A stretch of 64,000 nt of DNA, from NCBI GenBank assembly GCA_964649825.1, contig CAZYQW010000060.1:51772-115771 (forward strand). Direction: 5' to 3'. Origin of the DNA: CAZYQW01 sp964649825. GTDB taxonomy: Bacteria > Planctomycetota > B15-G4 > JADJEK01. Positions 24,679 to 36,317 of this stretch are shown piece after piece. The position numbers and the translations under genes were made by a program. The notes beneath the pieces are model-generated. The model saw only the letters and a program-made list of their open reading frames with translations. It ran no database searches and had not been told where the DNA came from. Every line of letters starts with the position of its first letter. The stretch's first letter is position 1.

Positions 24679-26799
24679 ATGGTCGATCAGGACTCGATGC
24701 GCGTACTGGAGCTCGACGTCTGGAACGAGCACGTTGCGAGTCGCGCGCGCCTCGATGCGGCGCGCGACGCGGCCAAGCGGGCGCGTCCGGCGCGCGGGCT
24801 CGACGAGTCGAGACGCGCCCTCGATGAGACCCGCGAGGCGCTGGATCTCGTGCGGCGTGGGGCCGGTCCCGCCCTTCGCGTCGAGGCGGACGGGATCGAC
24901 CTCCTGGTTCACGCCCGCGATCAGGCCACGCCGCTCCTCGCCCGGGAGCTGGCGACCTTGTTCCGATTCCTGCGCCAGACGGAGTTCGTTCGTGCGTCCC
25001 TGGTCGCGCTGGATGCCTCGCCCGCGCTGCGAGCCATCGGCCACGAGCTCCCGGATCTTGGCGCGCTCGTCCGGGAGCTCGAGGGGGCCATCGACGAGCG
25101 TGGACTCTTGCTCGACTCGGCCACCCCCAAGCTCCGAACCCTGCGCCTCGAGCTCGCCGAGCTGAAGGAGCAGGTCCGACGCGCGATCGAGCGGTTCGCC
25201 GCGCGTCCCGATGTCCGACCCCTGCTGCGGGCGACGCACCCGTCGATCCGCGATGGCCGTTACGTGCTCGCCGTGCGGGCCGGCGCGCGGGGGCAGGTGC
25301 GAGGGATCTACCACGACCGGTCGGCGACGGGGGAGACGGCGTACGTCGAGCCGGAGAGCCTCGTGGACGACCAGAACCGCCTGCGCGACCTGGGGATCGA
25401 CGAGCAGCGCGAGGTCCAGCGGATCCTGTGGCACTTCACGCGAGAGCTCCTCGATGGGCAATCGAACCTGGAGCAGGCTCGCGATGCCGTGGTGCGGTAC
25501 GACGTCGCCGTCGCTCGCGCCCGGGTGGCCGACGAGCTGGGGCTCACGGAACCGGCCCTCGAGATCGGCGGCGCGCTCGAGACGTCCGACATCCGCCACC
25601 CGATCCTGCTCGCATTCGCGTTCGAGAAGGCGGAGGGCGACGTCGCGGCACGCCGCGCGGCCGCGCACGCTACGGTGGTGCCGTTCTCGCTCCGTCTCGG
25701 CGACGATCACGATGTCGTCGTGCTGACCGGGCCGAACACGGGCGGAAAGACGGTCACGCTGAAGGCGATCGGGTTGCTCGCGCTGTTGCCCCGGATCGGC
25801 TCGTTCGTCCCGGCGGCGGCCGGCGCGAGGGTGCCATTCTTCGGGGGGGTGTTCGCGGACGTCGGCGACGAGCAGGACCTGCGCCAGAGCCTGTCGACGT
25901 TCTCGGGGCACGTGCACCGCATCGGCGCGATCTTGCGGGCAGCCACCGAGGGATCGCTCGTGCTGCTCGACGAGCTCGGGTCGGGAACCGACCCGCTCGA
26001 GGGCGAAGCGCTGTCGACGGCGCTTCTCGATCACCTCCTCCAGCGCCGACTCCTCGCCGTCGTCACGACGCACCTCGGCCGTCTCAAGGAGTTTGCGGGA
26101 CGTCGGTCGCGGGCGACGAACGCGTCGATGGAGTTCGATCCCGACACCTTTCGTCCGACCTACCGGCTCCAGCTCGGAATCCCGGGCGCTTCGAACGCGC
26201 TGCGGATCGCTCGCAACCTGGGCCTGCCGCGTGCCATCCTGGAAGAGGCCGAGCGACTCTCCGCCGAGCATGGTGGGGCGGAGCGGAACCGCTATGACGA
26301 GCTCGACCGTGCGAGGGCCGTCGTCGAACGTCTTCGCGAAGGCGCCGCGACGGACCGGCGCGAAGCATCGGATGCACTCGCGCGCGCGGCGGAGATCGAG
26401 CGGGACCTGCTCCGTGCGCGGTCGGCCCTTTGGCCCCAAGCCGAGTCGGCCGCGGAAGAGCGCGTTCGGCAGCTACTCGCGGAGACCGAGGAAGCGCGGC
26501 GGGCGCTCCTGCAACTCGGGGGCAAGTCGGCCCGGGCGGCGGGGCAGATCGTCGACGCGTTGCGTCGAGCCGTCGCATCCTCGCCGCTCGCGGAGCGTCG
26601 CCGCGCGTTCGTCGTGTCGCTGAAGAAGGGTGATTCCGTCCTGCTCCCGAAGTACAACGAGGTGTGTCGGATCCGGAAGGTCCTCCGCAAGGAGGAACGC
26701 GTCGAGGTCGACTACCGTTCCATGTCCGTAACGGTTGGGTACGACGAGATCGCACCGATCGAACAGATGCACTTGTCGCCCCCGGACCGCGCGCCATAA
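24679..26799 (+). CDS. mutS2: MutS2-family ATPase lacking the Smr domain
   Basis: 706 residues. It has the MutS core and clamp region (LRATHPSIRDGRYVLAVRAG), an ABC-type ATPase with Walker A TGPNTGGKT near residue 350 and Walker B LLDELGSGTDP near 427, VVTTHLGRLKEFA, and the PTYRLQLGIPGASNAL signature. A long coiled coil follows (~540-640). It then ends with a KOW-like strand block, KKGDSVLLPKYNEVCRIRKV. Typical MutS2 is ~780 residues and ends in an Smr nuclease domain with a DLRG motif; that domain is absent here. MutS2 suppresses recombination or splits stalled ribosomes. ATG 24679 has GGAGG 3-7 bases upstream. Confidence 0.85.
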   Translation: MVDQDSMRVLELDVWNEHVASRARLDAARDAAKRARPARGLDESRRALDETREALDLVRRGAGPALRVEADGIDLLVHARDQATPLLARELATLFRFLRQTEFVRASLVALDASPALRAIGHELPDLGALVRELEGAIDERGLLLDSATPKLRTLRLELAELKEQVRRAIERFAARPDVRPLLRATHPSIRDGRYVLAVRAGARGQVRGIYHDRSATGETAYVEPESLVDDQNRLRDLGIDEQREVQRILWHFTRELLDGQSNLEQARDAVVRYDVAVARARVADELGLTEPALEIGGALETSDIRHPILLAFAFEKAEGDVAARRAAAHATVVPFSLRLGDDHDVVVLTGPNTGGKTVTLKAIGLLALLPRIGSFVPAAAGARVPFFGGVFADVGDEQDLRQSLSTFSGHVHRIGAILRAATEGSLVLLDELGSGTDPLEGEALSTALLDHLLQRRLLAVVTTHLGRLKEFAGRRSRATNASMEFDPDTFRPTYRLQLGIPGASNALRIARNLGLPRAILEEAERLSAEHGGAERNRYDELDRARAVVERLREGAATDRREASDALARAAEIERDLLRARSALWPQAESAAEERVRQLLAETEEARRALLQLGGKSARAAGQIVDALRRAVASSPLAERRRAFVVSLKKGDSVLLPKYNEVCRIRKVLRKEERVEVDYRSMSVTVGYDEIAPIEQMHLSPPDRAP

Positions 26800-26832
26800 T
26801 GCGTCGTCGCCACGACATGTTGGGAACTCCGA

Positions 26833-27258
26833 ATGCCTCGTAACGAACGTGAGCTGCCTCGCGCGCGCGTCCTGGTGATCGACGATCAACGCGCCGTCGC
26901 TGGCATGATCCGCGACGTGTTGCGAGCGGGTGGACACGAAGTCGACGTTCATCTCGGTGGACACGGTGCGATCGATACCGCCGTGAACGGATCGTACGCG
27001 CTGATCGTGAGCGATTACGCGATGCCCGGTATGAACGGGGTCGAGTTCGCGCGGAGAATGGCGGAGCTCCGGCCCCGAGTCCCCGTCCTCATCCTGTCGG
27101 GGATCGTCGAACCCGAAATCGACGGAGTGCTCGGCGACCTGCCCAACGTGGTAGGGGTGTTGCGCAAGCCGTTCGATGTCACGCATCTGCTGCAGCGGGT
27201 CGAGGCCGTCCTGGGATCCAAGCGGCCTTCTCGGGCGATCGAGTCCCGAGCGGGTTGA
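26833..27258 (+). CDS. Stand-alone receiver-domain response regulator
   Basis: 141 residues, a single REC domain with no output domain. Acidic pocket Asp17-Asp18 is in VLVIDDQ, the phospho-acceptor is Asp61 in SDYAMPGMNG, the switch residue is Ser89 in LILSG, and the conserved lysine is Lys112 in LRKPF. It would be phosphorylated by a histidine kinase, CheY- or Spo0F-like. No kinase gene is in the window. It lies 33 bases after mutS2 and 174 bases before the tRNA cluster. Confidence 0.88.
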   Translation: MPRNERELPRARVLVIDDQRAVAGMIRDVLRAGGHEVDVHLGGHGAIDTAVNGSYALIVSDYAMPGMNGVEFARRMAELRPRVPVLILSGIVEPEIDGVLGDLPNVVGVLRKPFDVTHLLQRVEAVLGSKRPSRAIESRAG

Positions 27259-27355
27259 CCCGAGTGGATCCGGCCCGAGTTCGGTCGAACGCCTAGACTG
27301 CGATCCAGGAATTCGACGCAATCCCATCGAACGGAATCTGTTCGTGGAAACCGGC

Positions 27356-27383
27356 TTGACTTCCTCGCCGCGCTCCTTAATCT
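27356..27383 (+). promoter_or_regulatory. Promoter of the tRNA-tuf transcription unit
   Basis: TTGACT (27356-27361), 16-base spacer, TAATCT (27378-27383). It lies 48 bases before the first base of tRNA-Thr in an otherwise non-coding 173-base gap. Good spacing and position make it the probable start of the tRNA-tuf supercluster transcript. Confidence 0.6.
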
Positions 27384-27431
27384 GTCCAGCTTTCGTCCGG
27401 GGGTGCAAAAAAGCGTCTCGGACGGGCGGTC

Positions 27432-27506
27432 GCCAGCGTAGCTCAAAGGTAGAGCTCCGGTTTTGTAAACCGGTGGTTGCGAGTTCGAGTCCCGCCGCTG
27501 GCTCCA
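27432..27506 (+). tRNA. tRNA-Thr (anticodon TGT)
   Basis: Cloverleaf read by eye: the acceptor stem GCCAGCG pairs with CGCTGGC, the D arm is GCTCAAAGGTAGAGC, the anticodon stem CCGGT/ACCGG encloses TTTGTAA, and the T loop is TTCGAGT. The 3' CCA is encoded. First of three tRNAs upstream of tuf. Confidence 0.95.
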
Positions 27507-27578
27507 GGTGCACCCTGAGAACCTCGTGTTCCACGAAGGTCAGGAGGACAAGGTCGGAGCGGAAGTCGATTCGTGAAC

Positions 27579-27664
27579 GGGGAGTTGCCCGAGCGGTCAA
27601 TGGGGACGGGCTGTAAACCCGTTGCGGTCACGCTACGAAGGTTCGAATCCTTCACTCCCCACCA
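27579..27664 (+). tRNA. tRNA-Tyr (anticodon GTA)
   Basis: Class II tRNA. Acceptor GGGGAGT pairs with ACTCCCC; the anticodon stem ACGGG/CCCGT encloses CTGTAAA, anticodon GTA. The long variable arm (about 27623-27640) is as expected for bacterial tRNA-Tyr. The T loop is TTCGAAT and CCA is encoded at 27662-27664. Confidence 0.95.
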
Positions 27665-27738
27665 TCGCCTTCCGACGTCGAGCCTCGTTGAACGAAACCA
27701 GGAGCCGAAGCGAGAGAGAATAGATCGCTGACGTAGAT

Positions 27739-27812
<74 letters not shown>

Positions 27813-27823
27813 GATCCGTTGAG

Positions 27824-27879
27824 CCTGACCGTGGTCGAGGTCAGGGTCGGTCAAGCAATAAAACGGGCCGGCGCGGCCC
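27824..27879 (+). promoter_or_regulatory. Two hairpins in the tRNA-Gly to tuf leader
   Basis: CCTGACC (27824-27830) pairs perfectly with GGTCAGG (27839-27845). GGGCC (27865-27869) pairs with GGCCC (27875-27879). Both lie between the tRNA 3' end and the tuf ribosome binding site AAGGAGA, and may define or protect the processed tuf mRNA 5' end. Confidence 0.4.
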
Positions 27880-27906
27880 CAGAGAGTCGAGGTAAGGAGA
27901 CGGTCG

Positions 27907-29100
<1,194 letters not shown>

Positions 29101-29110
29101 CGAACGAACC

Positions 29111-29145
29111 GGGGAGGAGAGGACCAATCGTGGTCCCTCCTCTCC
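29111..29145 (+). terminator. Strong hairpin between tuf and secE
   Basis: The segment folds back with a 4-base ATCG loop (29127-29130). GGACCA/TGGTCC forms 6 bp, then AGGAG/CTCCT 5 bp after one bulged A, then four more pairs including one G-U. There is only a weak T-run afterwards (GGTTGGTTTC). It starts 10 bases after the tuf stop. It probably ends most tuf transcripts or attenuates read-through into secE-nusG. Confidence 0.6.
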
Positions 29146-29181
29146 GACGACGGGTTGGTTTCAACGGGCGGTATCCGACGC

Positions 29182-29613
29182 ATGGCGTTGAGGATCATCG
29201 AGTACAAGCACGAGCAAGGGCGCTACACGCGAGGTACGGCGTTTGGCCTCCTCATCGCGTTGGCGTACTACGGCGTCGTCACTCTCTACTCGTTCCTTCA
29301 TTGGGACTGGGCGACGAGCGCGTTCGGCGGAGTCACGATTCCGGTGCTCGAGCTTCCGTTTTCGGCGGGGCTGTTGATCTGCGGCGGAGTCTTCGTCGCG
29401 TTGGCTCTTTCGCTCCGATACGCCGTCAATCATCCGAAGCTCGCCGACCTGCTGATCGACACCGAGGGCGAACTGAAGCGCGTCACCTGGCCTTCGTGGT
29501 CCGAGACTCGCAACGGTAGCGTCGTCGTGATCGTCACCGTCGTGACGATGCTGATCCTGTTGGCGGGTGCCGACCTCATTCTCTCCCGGTTCTTCGACAC
29601 CATCGTTTTCTAA
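29182..29613 (+). CDS. secE: Preprotein translocase subunit SecE (three-helix form)
   Basis: 143 residues. The conserved SecE core is at the C-terminus: amphipathic DTEGELKRVTWPSWSE, then the transmembrane helix VVVIVTVVTMLILLAGADLI. Two extra hydrophobic helices precede it (about residues 21-41 and 59-83), as in E. coli-type SecE and unlike the one-helix Firmicute form. Works with SecY (52872-54212) in protein export. The ATG at 29182 lacks a good Shine-Dalgarno; an in-frame TTG at 29155 is an alternative. rpmG (L33) and tRNA-Trp, often found just before secE, are absent. Confidence 0.9.
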   Translation: MALRIIEYKHEQGRYTRGTAFGLLIALAYYGVVTLYSFLHWDWATSAFGGVTIPVLELPFSAGLLICGGVFVALALSLRYAVNHPKLADLLIDTEGELKRVTWPSWSETRNGSVVVIVTVVTMLILLAGADLILSRFFDTIVF

Positions 29614-29649
29614 GGAGTTCGAGCGCCTTCGAGCGAGCGAGACAGAGCG

Positions 29650-30201
29650 ATGGTGAAGCAGTGGTTCGTAGTCCGAGTGCCAACCAACATGGAAGAGCGC
29701 GTTCGCGAATCGCTTCTCCATCGAATCAAGACGCACGAACTCCAAGAGAAAGTACCGCAGGTCCTCGTGGCTCAGGTGAGCGAGGCCGAGATTCGACACG
29801 GCAAGAAACGCGTCGTGCAACGCAAGATCTTCCCCGGGTACGTGTTGATCGAGGCGGATCTGTACGACATCGAAGGTAAGCTCGACCGCGACCTATGGTT
29901 CTTCATCAAGGAGACACCGCGGCTCGGAGATTTCGTCGGCTCGGATCAGAATCCGCAGCCAATGTCGCAGGACGAGGTGGACCGGATCCTCGGCGGCATG
30001 AAGAGCACCGAGGAGAAGCCACGGGTCAACATCCCATGCGCGGTCGGCGATCGCGTGAAGATCAAAGAGGGCCCGTTCGAGAGCTTCAACGGTGTCGTCG
30101 ACGAGGTGAATGAAGAGAAGATGGTCGTTCGAGTGATCGTGACGATCTTCGGTCGCGAGACGCCGGTCGAGCTCGAAGTGTCGCAGGTGGAGCTCGTCTA
30201 G
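29650..30201 (+). CDS. nusG: Transcription termination/antitermination factor NusG
   Basis: 183 residues. The NGN domain starts KQWFVVRVPTNMEERV and includes KIFPGYVLIEADL and the RLGDFVGS segment. The C-terminal KOW domain is VGDRVKIKEGPFESFNGVVDEV. NusG binds RNA polymerase and links it to Rho or the ribosome. Standard position between secE and rplK. The gap to rplK holds two hairpins. Confidence 0.96.
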   Translation: MVKQWFVVRVPTNMEERVRESLLHRIKTHELQEKVPQVLVAQVSEAEIRHGKKRVVQRKIFPGYVLIEADLYDIEGKLDRDLWFFIKETPRLGDFVGSDQNPQPMSQDEVDRILGGMKSTEEKPRVNIPCAVGDRVKIKEGPFESFNGVVDEVNEEKMVVRVIVTIFGRETPVELEVSQVELV

Positions 30202-30213
30202 CTCAGGTAGGAA

Positions 30214-30258
30214 CCCCGCCTTCGAGCGGGGAACCAGGGCGTCCCCGGAACGGGACGC
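30214..30258 (+). promoter_or_regulatory. Tandem hairpins between nusG and rplK
   Basis: CCCCGC/GCGGGG (30214-30219 with 30226-30231, 6-base loop) and GCGTCCC/GGGACGC (30239-30245 with 30252-30258, 6-base loop) stand side by side just before the rplK start. No U-tract follows. The position matches where L1-family proteins bind their own mRNA leader in other bacteria, so autoregulation of rplKA is a reasonable inference. Confidence 0.45.
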
Positions 30259-30273
30259 ACGAGGATTCGTCAG

Positions 30274-30693
30274 ATGAAGGAAGTCAAAGCGCTGATCAAG
30301 CTCCAGATCCCCGCGGGCCAGGCCACGCCGGCTCCGCCGGTGGGACCAGCTCTCGGTCAGCATGGCGTGAACATCGGGCAGTTCGTCAAGGAGTACAACG
30401 ATCGGACTCGCGCCGACCAGGGCACGGTGGTTCCGGTCGTGATCACGGTCTTCACCGACCGCTCGTATACGTTCGTGACGAAGACTCCGCCGGCGTCGGT
30501 CCTCCTCAAGAAGGCCGCGAACCTCGCCAAGGGATCGGGCGTCGTTGGAACCGAGGTCATCGGTCAGGTGACGGAGGCGCAGGTGCGCGAGATCGCGGAG
30601 AAGAAGATGCCGGACCTGAACGCGGCCAGCGTCGACGCGGCCTGCCGCATGATCAGAGGTACGGCTCGAAGCATGGGCATCGAGATCGTTTGA
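30274..30693 (+). CDS. rplK: 50S ribosomal protein L11
   Basis: 139 residues. Part of the GTPase-associated centre, binding 23S rRNA helices 43/44. The N-terminal domain holds the proline-rich APPVGPALGQHGVNI, the thiostrepton-site region. The C-terminal RNA-binding domain includes KGSGVVGTEVIGQVT and the final AARSMGIEIV-like end (TARSMGIEIV). Normal length; 11 bases before rplA. Confidence 0.97.
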   Translation: MKEVKALIKLQIPAGQATPAPPVGPALGQHGVNIGQFVKEYNDRTRADQGTVVPVVITVFTDRSYTFVTKTPPASVLLKKAANLAKGSGVVGTEVIGQVTEAQVREIAEKKMPDLNAASVDAACRMIRGTARSMGIEIV

Positions 30694-30704
30694 GGAACGA
30701 GCAG

Positions 30705-31391
30705 ATGGTTCGCAAGAGCAAGCGATATCGCGCCAACCGTGACATGGTGGACCGCAACGTCCCACTCGCCCTCGAAACGGCGGTCGGCGTGGTCAAGAAG
30801 TTCAAACCCGCGAAGTTCGACGAGACCGTCGAGCTCGCGATCGAGCTTGGGGTCGACACCAAGAAGTCCGACCAGATGGTCCGCGGTGCGGTCAGCCTTC
30901 CGCGCGGCATCGGCCGCGAGCTCGCCGTGATCGTCTTCTGCAAGGACGACCGGATCGCCGAGGCGAAAGCCGCGGGCGCGATCGAGGCGGGAAACGAAGA
31001 CCTCGCCAAGAAGATCCGCGACGAAGGTTGGCTCGCGTTCGACGTCGCGATCGCCACCCCCGACGTGATGGCAGTCGTCGGCCGACTCGGAAAAGTGCTC
31101 GGACCCCAGGGCAAGATGCCGTCGCCGAAATCCGGCACCGTCACGTCCGACATCAAGACCGCGGTCCGCGAGTTCCGCGCCGGCAAGATCGAGTTTCGCG
31201 CCGACGCGGGTGGCAACGTCCACGTGCCGGTCGGCAAGGCGAGCTTCCCGGAAGACGCGTTGAAAGAGAACATTGAAACGTTCGTCGAGATGATCCGGTC
31301 GATGCGACCGCCGGCGGCGAAGGGCAAGTACATCAAGAGAGTGTTCGTGACGACGACCATGGGCGTCGGTGTCCCGATCGACATCTCCTGA
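30705..31391 (+). CDS. rplA: 50S ribosomal protein L1
   Basis: 228 residues. L1-stalk protein and, in many bacteria, a translational repressor of its own operon. Family blocks are KFDETVELAIELGVD, LPRGIGRE, VVGRLGKVLGPQGKMPSPKSGTV (in parts) and the C-terminal TTTMGVGVPID. ATG 30705 is chosen over the TTG at 30690 because GAGGA lies 8 bases before it. Confidence 0.97.
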   Translation: MVRKSKRYRANRDMVDRNVPLALETAVGVVKKFKPAKFDETVELAIELGVDTKKSDQMVRGAVSLPRGIGRELAVIVFCKDDRIAEAKAAGAIEAGNEDLAKKIRDEGWLAFDVAIATPDVMAVVGRLGKVLGPQGKMPSPKSGTVTSDIKTAVREFRAGKIEFRADAGGNVHVPVGKASFPEDALKENIETFVEMIRSMRPPAAKGKYIKRVFVTTTMGVGVPIDIS

Positions 31392-31431
31392 CGCGATTGC
31401 CGAACCGCCGAGCATCCAACGAGAGGCGATC

Positions 31432-31965
31432 ATGCCGAATGTCCTGAACCAGCGAATGCTGACCGAGATCGAGTCGTTCTTCAGCGAAGCCGAGAACTGC
31501 GTGGTTCTCAACTTCGAGGGAATGAACGTCTTCGACGCCGAATCGATGCGCAATCAGCTCCGTGAGATCCAGATGAGCATGCGCGTCCTGAAGACGTCAT
31601 TGGCTCGCCTCGCCGCGGAGAAGCTCGGGTACGAGGACGCTGACTTGCTGTTCAGCGGCCCGTCCGCGATCGTCTACGGCGGCGACTCCGTCGCGACCGT
31701 TGCACGCAAGGTCAAGGACATCTCGAAGGGCAAGAAGGCACCGACGGTCCGAGGCGGGTTGCTCGACAAGAAGGTCATCAGCGCCCAGCAAGTCGACGTC
31801 TTGGCCTCGCTGCCGACGCGCGACGAATTGCTGGCGCAAGTCATCGGAACGATCATCGCTCCGATGACGCATTCGCTCGGCGCCATGCAGTCGCTCCTGG
31901 CCTCCGTGCCAGGTCTGACGAAGGCGTGGGAAGAGAAGCTGAGCGAGGGCGGTAGCGAGTCCTGA
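31432..31965 (+). CDS. rplJ: 50S ribosomal protein L10
   Basis: 177 residues. Base of the L7/L12 stalk. The N-terminal RNA-binding domain contains FEGMNVFDAESMRNQLRE, LKTSLARLA and the GPSAIVYG strand. The C-terminal helices around LASVPGLTKAWEEK bind L7/L12 dimers. The ATG at 31432 follows GAGAGG; the longer open frame upstream overlaps rplA. Confidence 0.95.
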   Translation: MPNVLNQRMLTEIESFFSEAENCVVLNFEGMNVFDAESMRNQLREIQMSMRVLKTSLARLAAEKLGYEDADLLFSGPSAIVYGGDSVATVARKVKDISKGKKAPTVRGGLLDKKVISAQQVDVLASLPTRDELLAQVIGTIIAPMTHSLGAMQSLLASVPGLTKAWEEKLSEGGSES

Positions 31966-32045
31966 AACCAAGAAATCGGGGTTGGCTGCACATCTGGTCC
32001 GTTGGCCCCGCGAACGATTGATCTGAGAAACGTGGAGAGTTGAAA

Positions 32046-32465
32046 ATGTCGATGGACGCGATCAAGGAGAGGCTCAATGCCATCGCGGATGGCAAGAGCA
32101 AGGATCTCCTGAACACGATTGCCGGAATGACGGTGCTCGAGCTTGCCGCGTTCAAGAAGGACTTCGAAGATGTCTTCGACGTCGAGGCGGCCAGCGGCGG
32201 CATCATGATGGCGGCCCCGGCGGGCGCCGGCGACGGCGGCGGCGCGGCCGAGAAGACCGACTTCGACGTCGTCCTGACGGCAATCGGCGATAAGAAGATT
32301 CAAGTGATCAAGGCGGTGCGTGAGATCGCGGGCCTCGGCCTCAAGGAGGCCAAGGATCTCGTCGAAGGCGCGCCGAAGCCGGTCAAGCAGGGGCTGCCGA
32401 AGGACGAGGCCGAGAAGGTCAAGAAGCAGCTCGAGGACGCCGGCGCCACCGTGGAGTTCAAGTAA
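32046..32465 (+). CDS. rplL: 50S ribosomal protein L7/L12
   Basis: 139 residues, slightly longer than the E. coli protein. N-terminal dimerisation helices, an Ala/Gly hinge (APAGAGDGGGAA), and the globular C-terminal factor-binding domain with KTDFDVVLTAIG, KIQVIKAVREIAGLGLKEAKDLVEGAP and KKQLEDAGATVE. The flexible stalk recruits EF-Tu and EF-G. GGAGAG precedes ATG 32046. Confidence 0.97.
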   Translation: MSMDAIKERLNAIADGKSKDLLNTIAGMTVLELAAFKKDFEDVFDVEAASGGIMMAAPAGAGDGGGAAEKTDFDVVLTAIGDKKIQVIKAVREIAGLGLKEAKDLVEGAPKPVKQGLPKDEAEKVKKQLEDAGATVEFK

Positions 32466-32506
32466 CGGCGACTTCGTTGTTGCGCTCCAGTTGGTCATCG
32501 CGACCA

Positions 32507-32535
32507 GGGGGAACGGGCCCCGCGTCCGTTGCCCC
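32507..32535 (+). promoter_or_regulatory. Attenuator-like hairpin between rplL and rpoB
   Basis: GGGGGAACGG (32507-32516) pairs with CCGTTGCCCC (32526-32535) apart from one G-G mismatch, around a 9-base loop. No U-tract follows. In E. coli the rplL-rpoB gap holds a partial terminator and an RNase III site that set the ratio of ribosomal protein to polymerase; a similar role is inferred. Confidence 0.5.
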
Positions 32536-32584
32536 TAGCTTCGTTTGGACTGAGTGACACGCGGCCTCACGGTGGAAGGGCAGT

Positions 32585-36283
<3,699 letters not shown>

Positions 36284-36317
36284 GTCCGAAGGAACGCGAT
36301 AGACAAGGGAGCAAGAC

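Noticed and set aside
29101..29181. rpmG (L33) or tRNA-Trp between tuf and secE
   Set aside because: Read base by base, the spacer contains only the hairpin and no CxxC small protein or cloverleaf.
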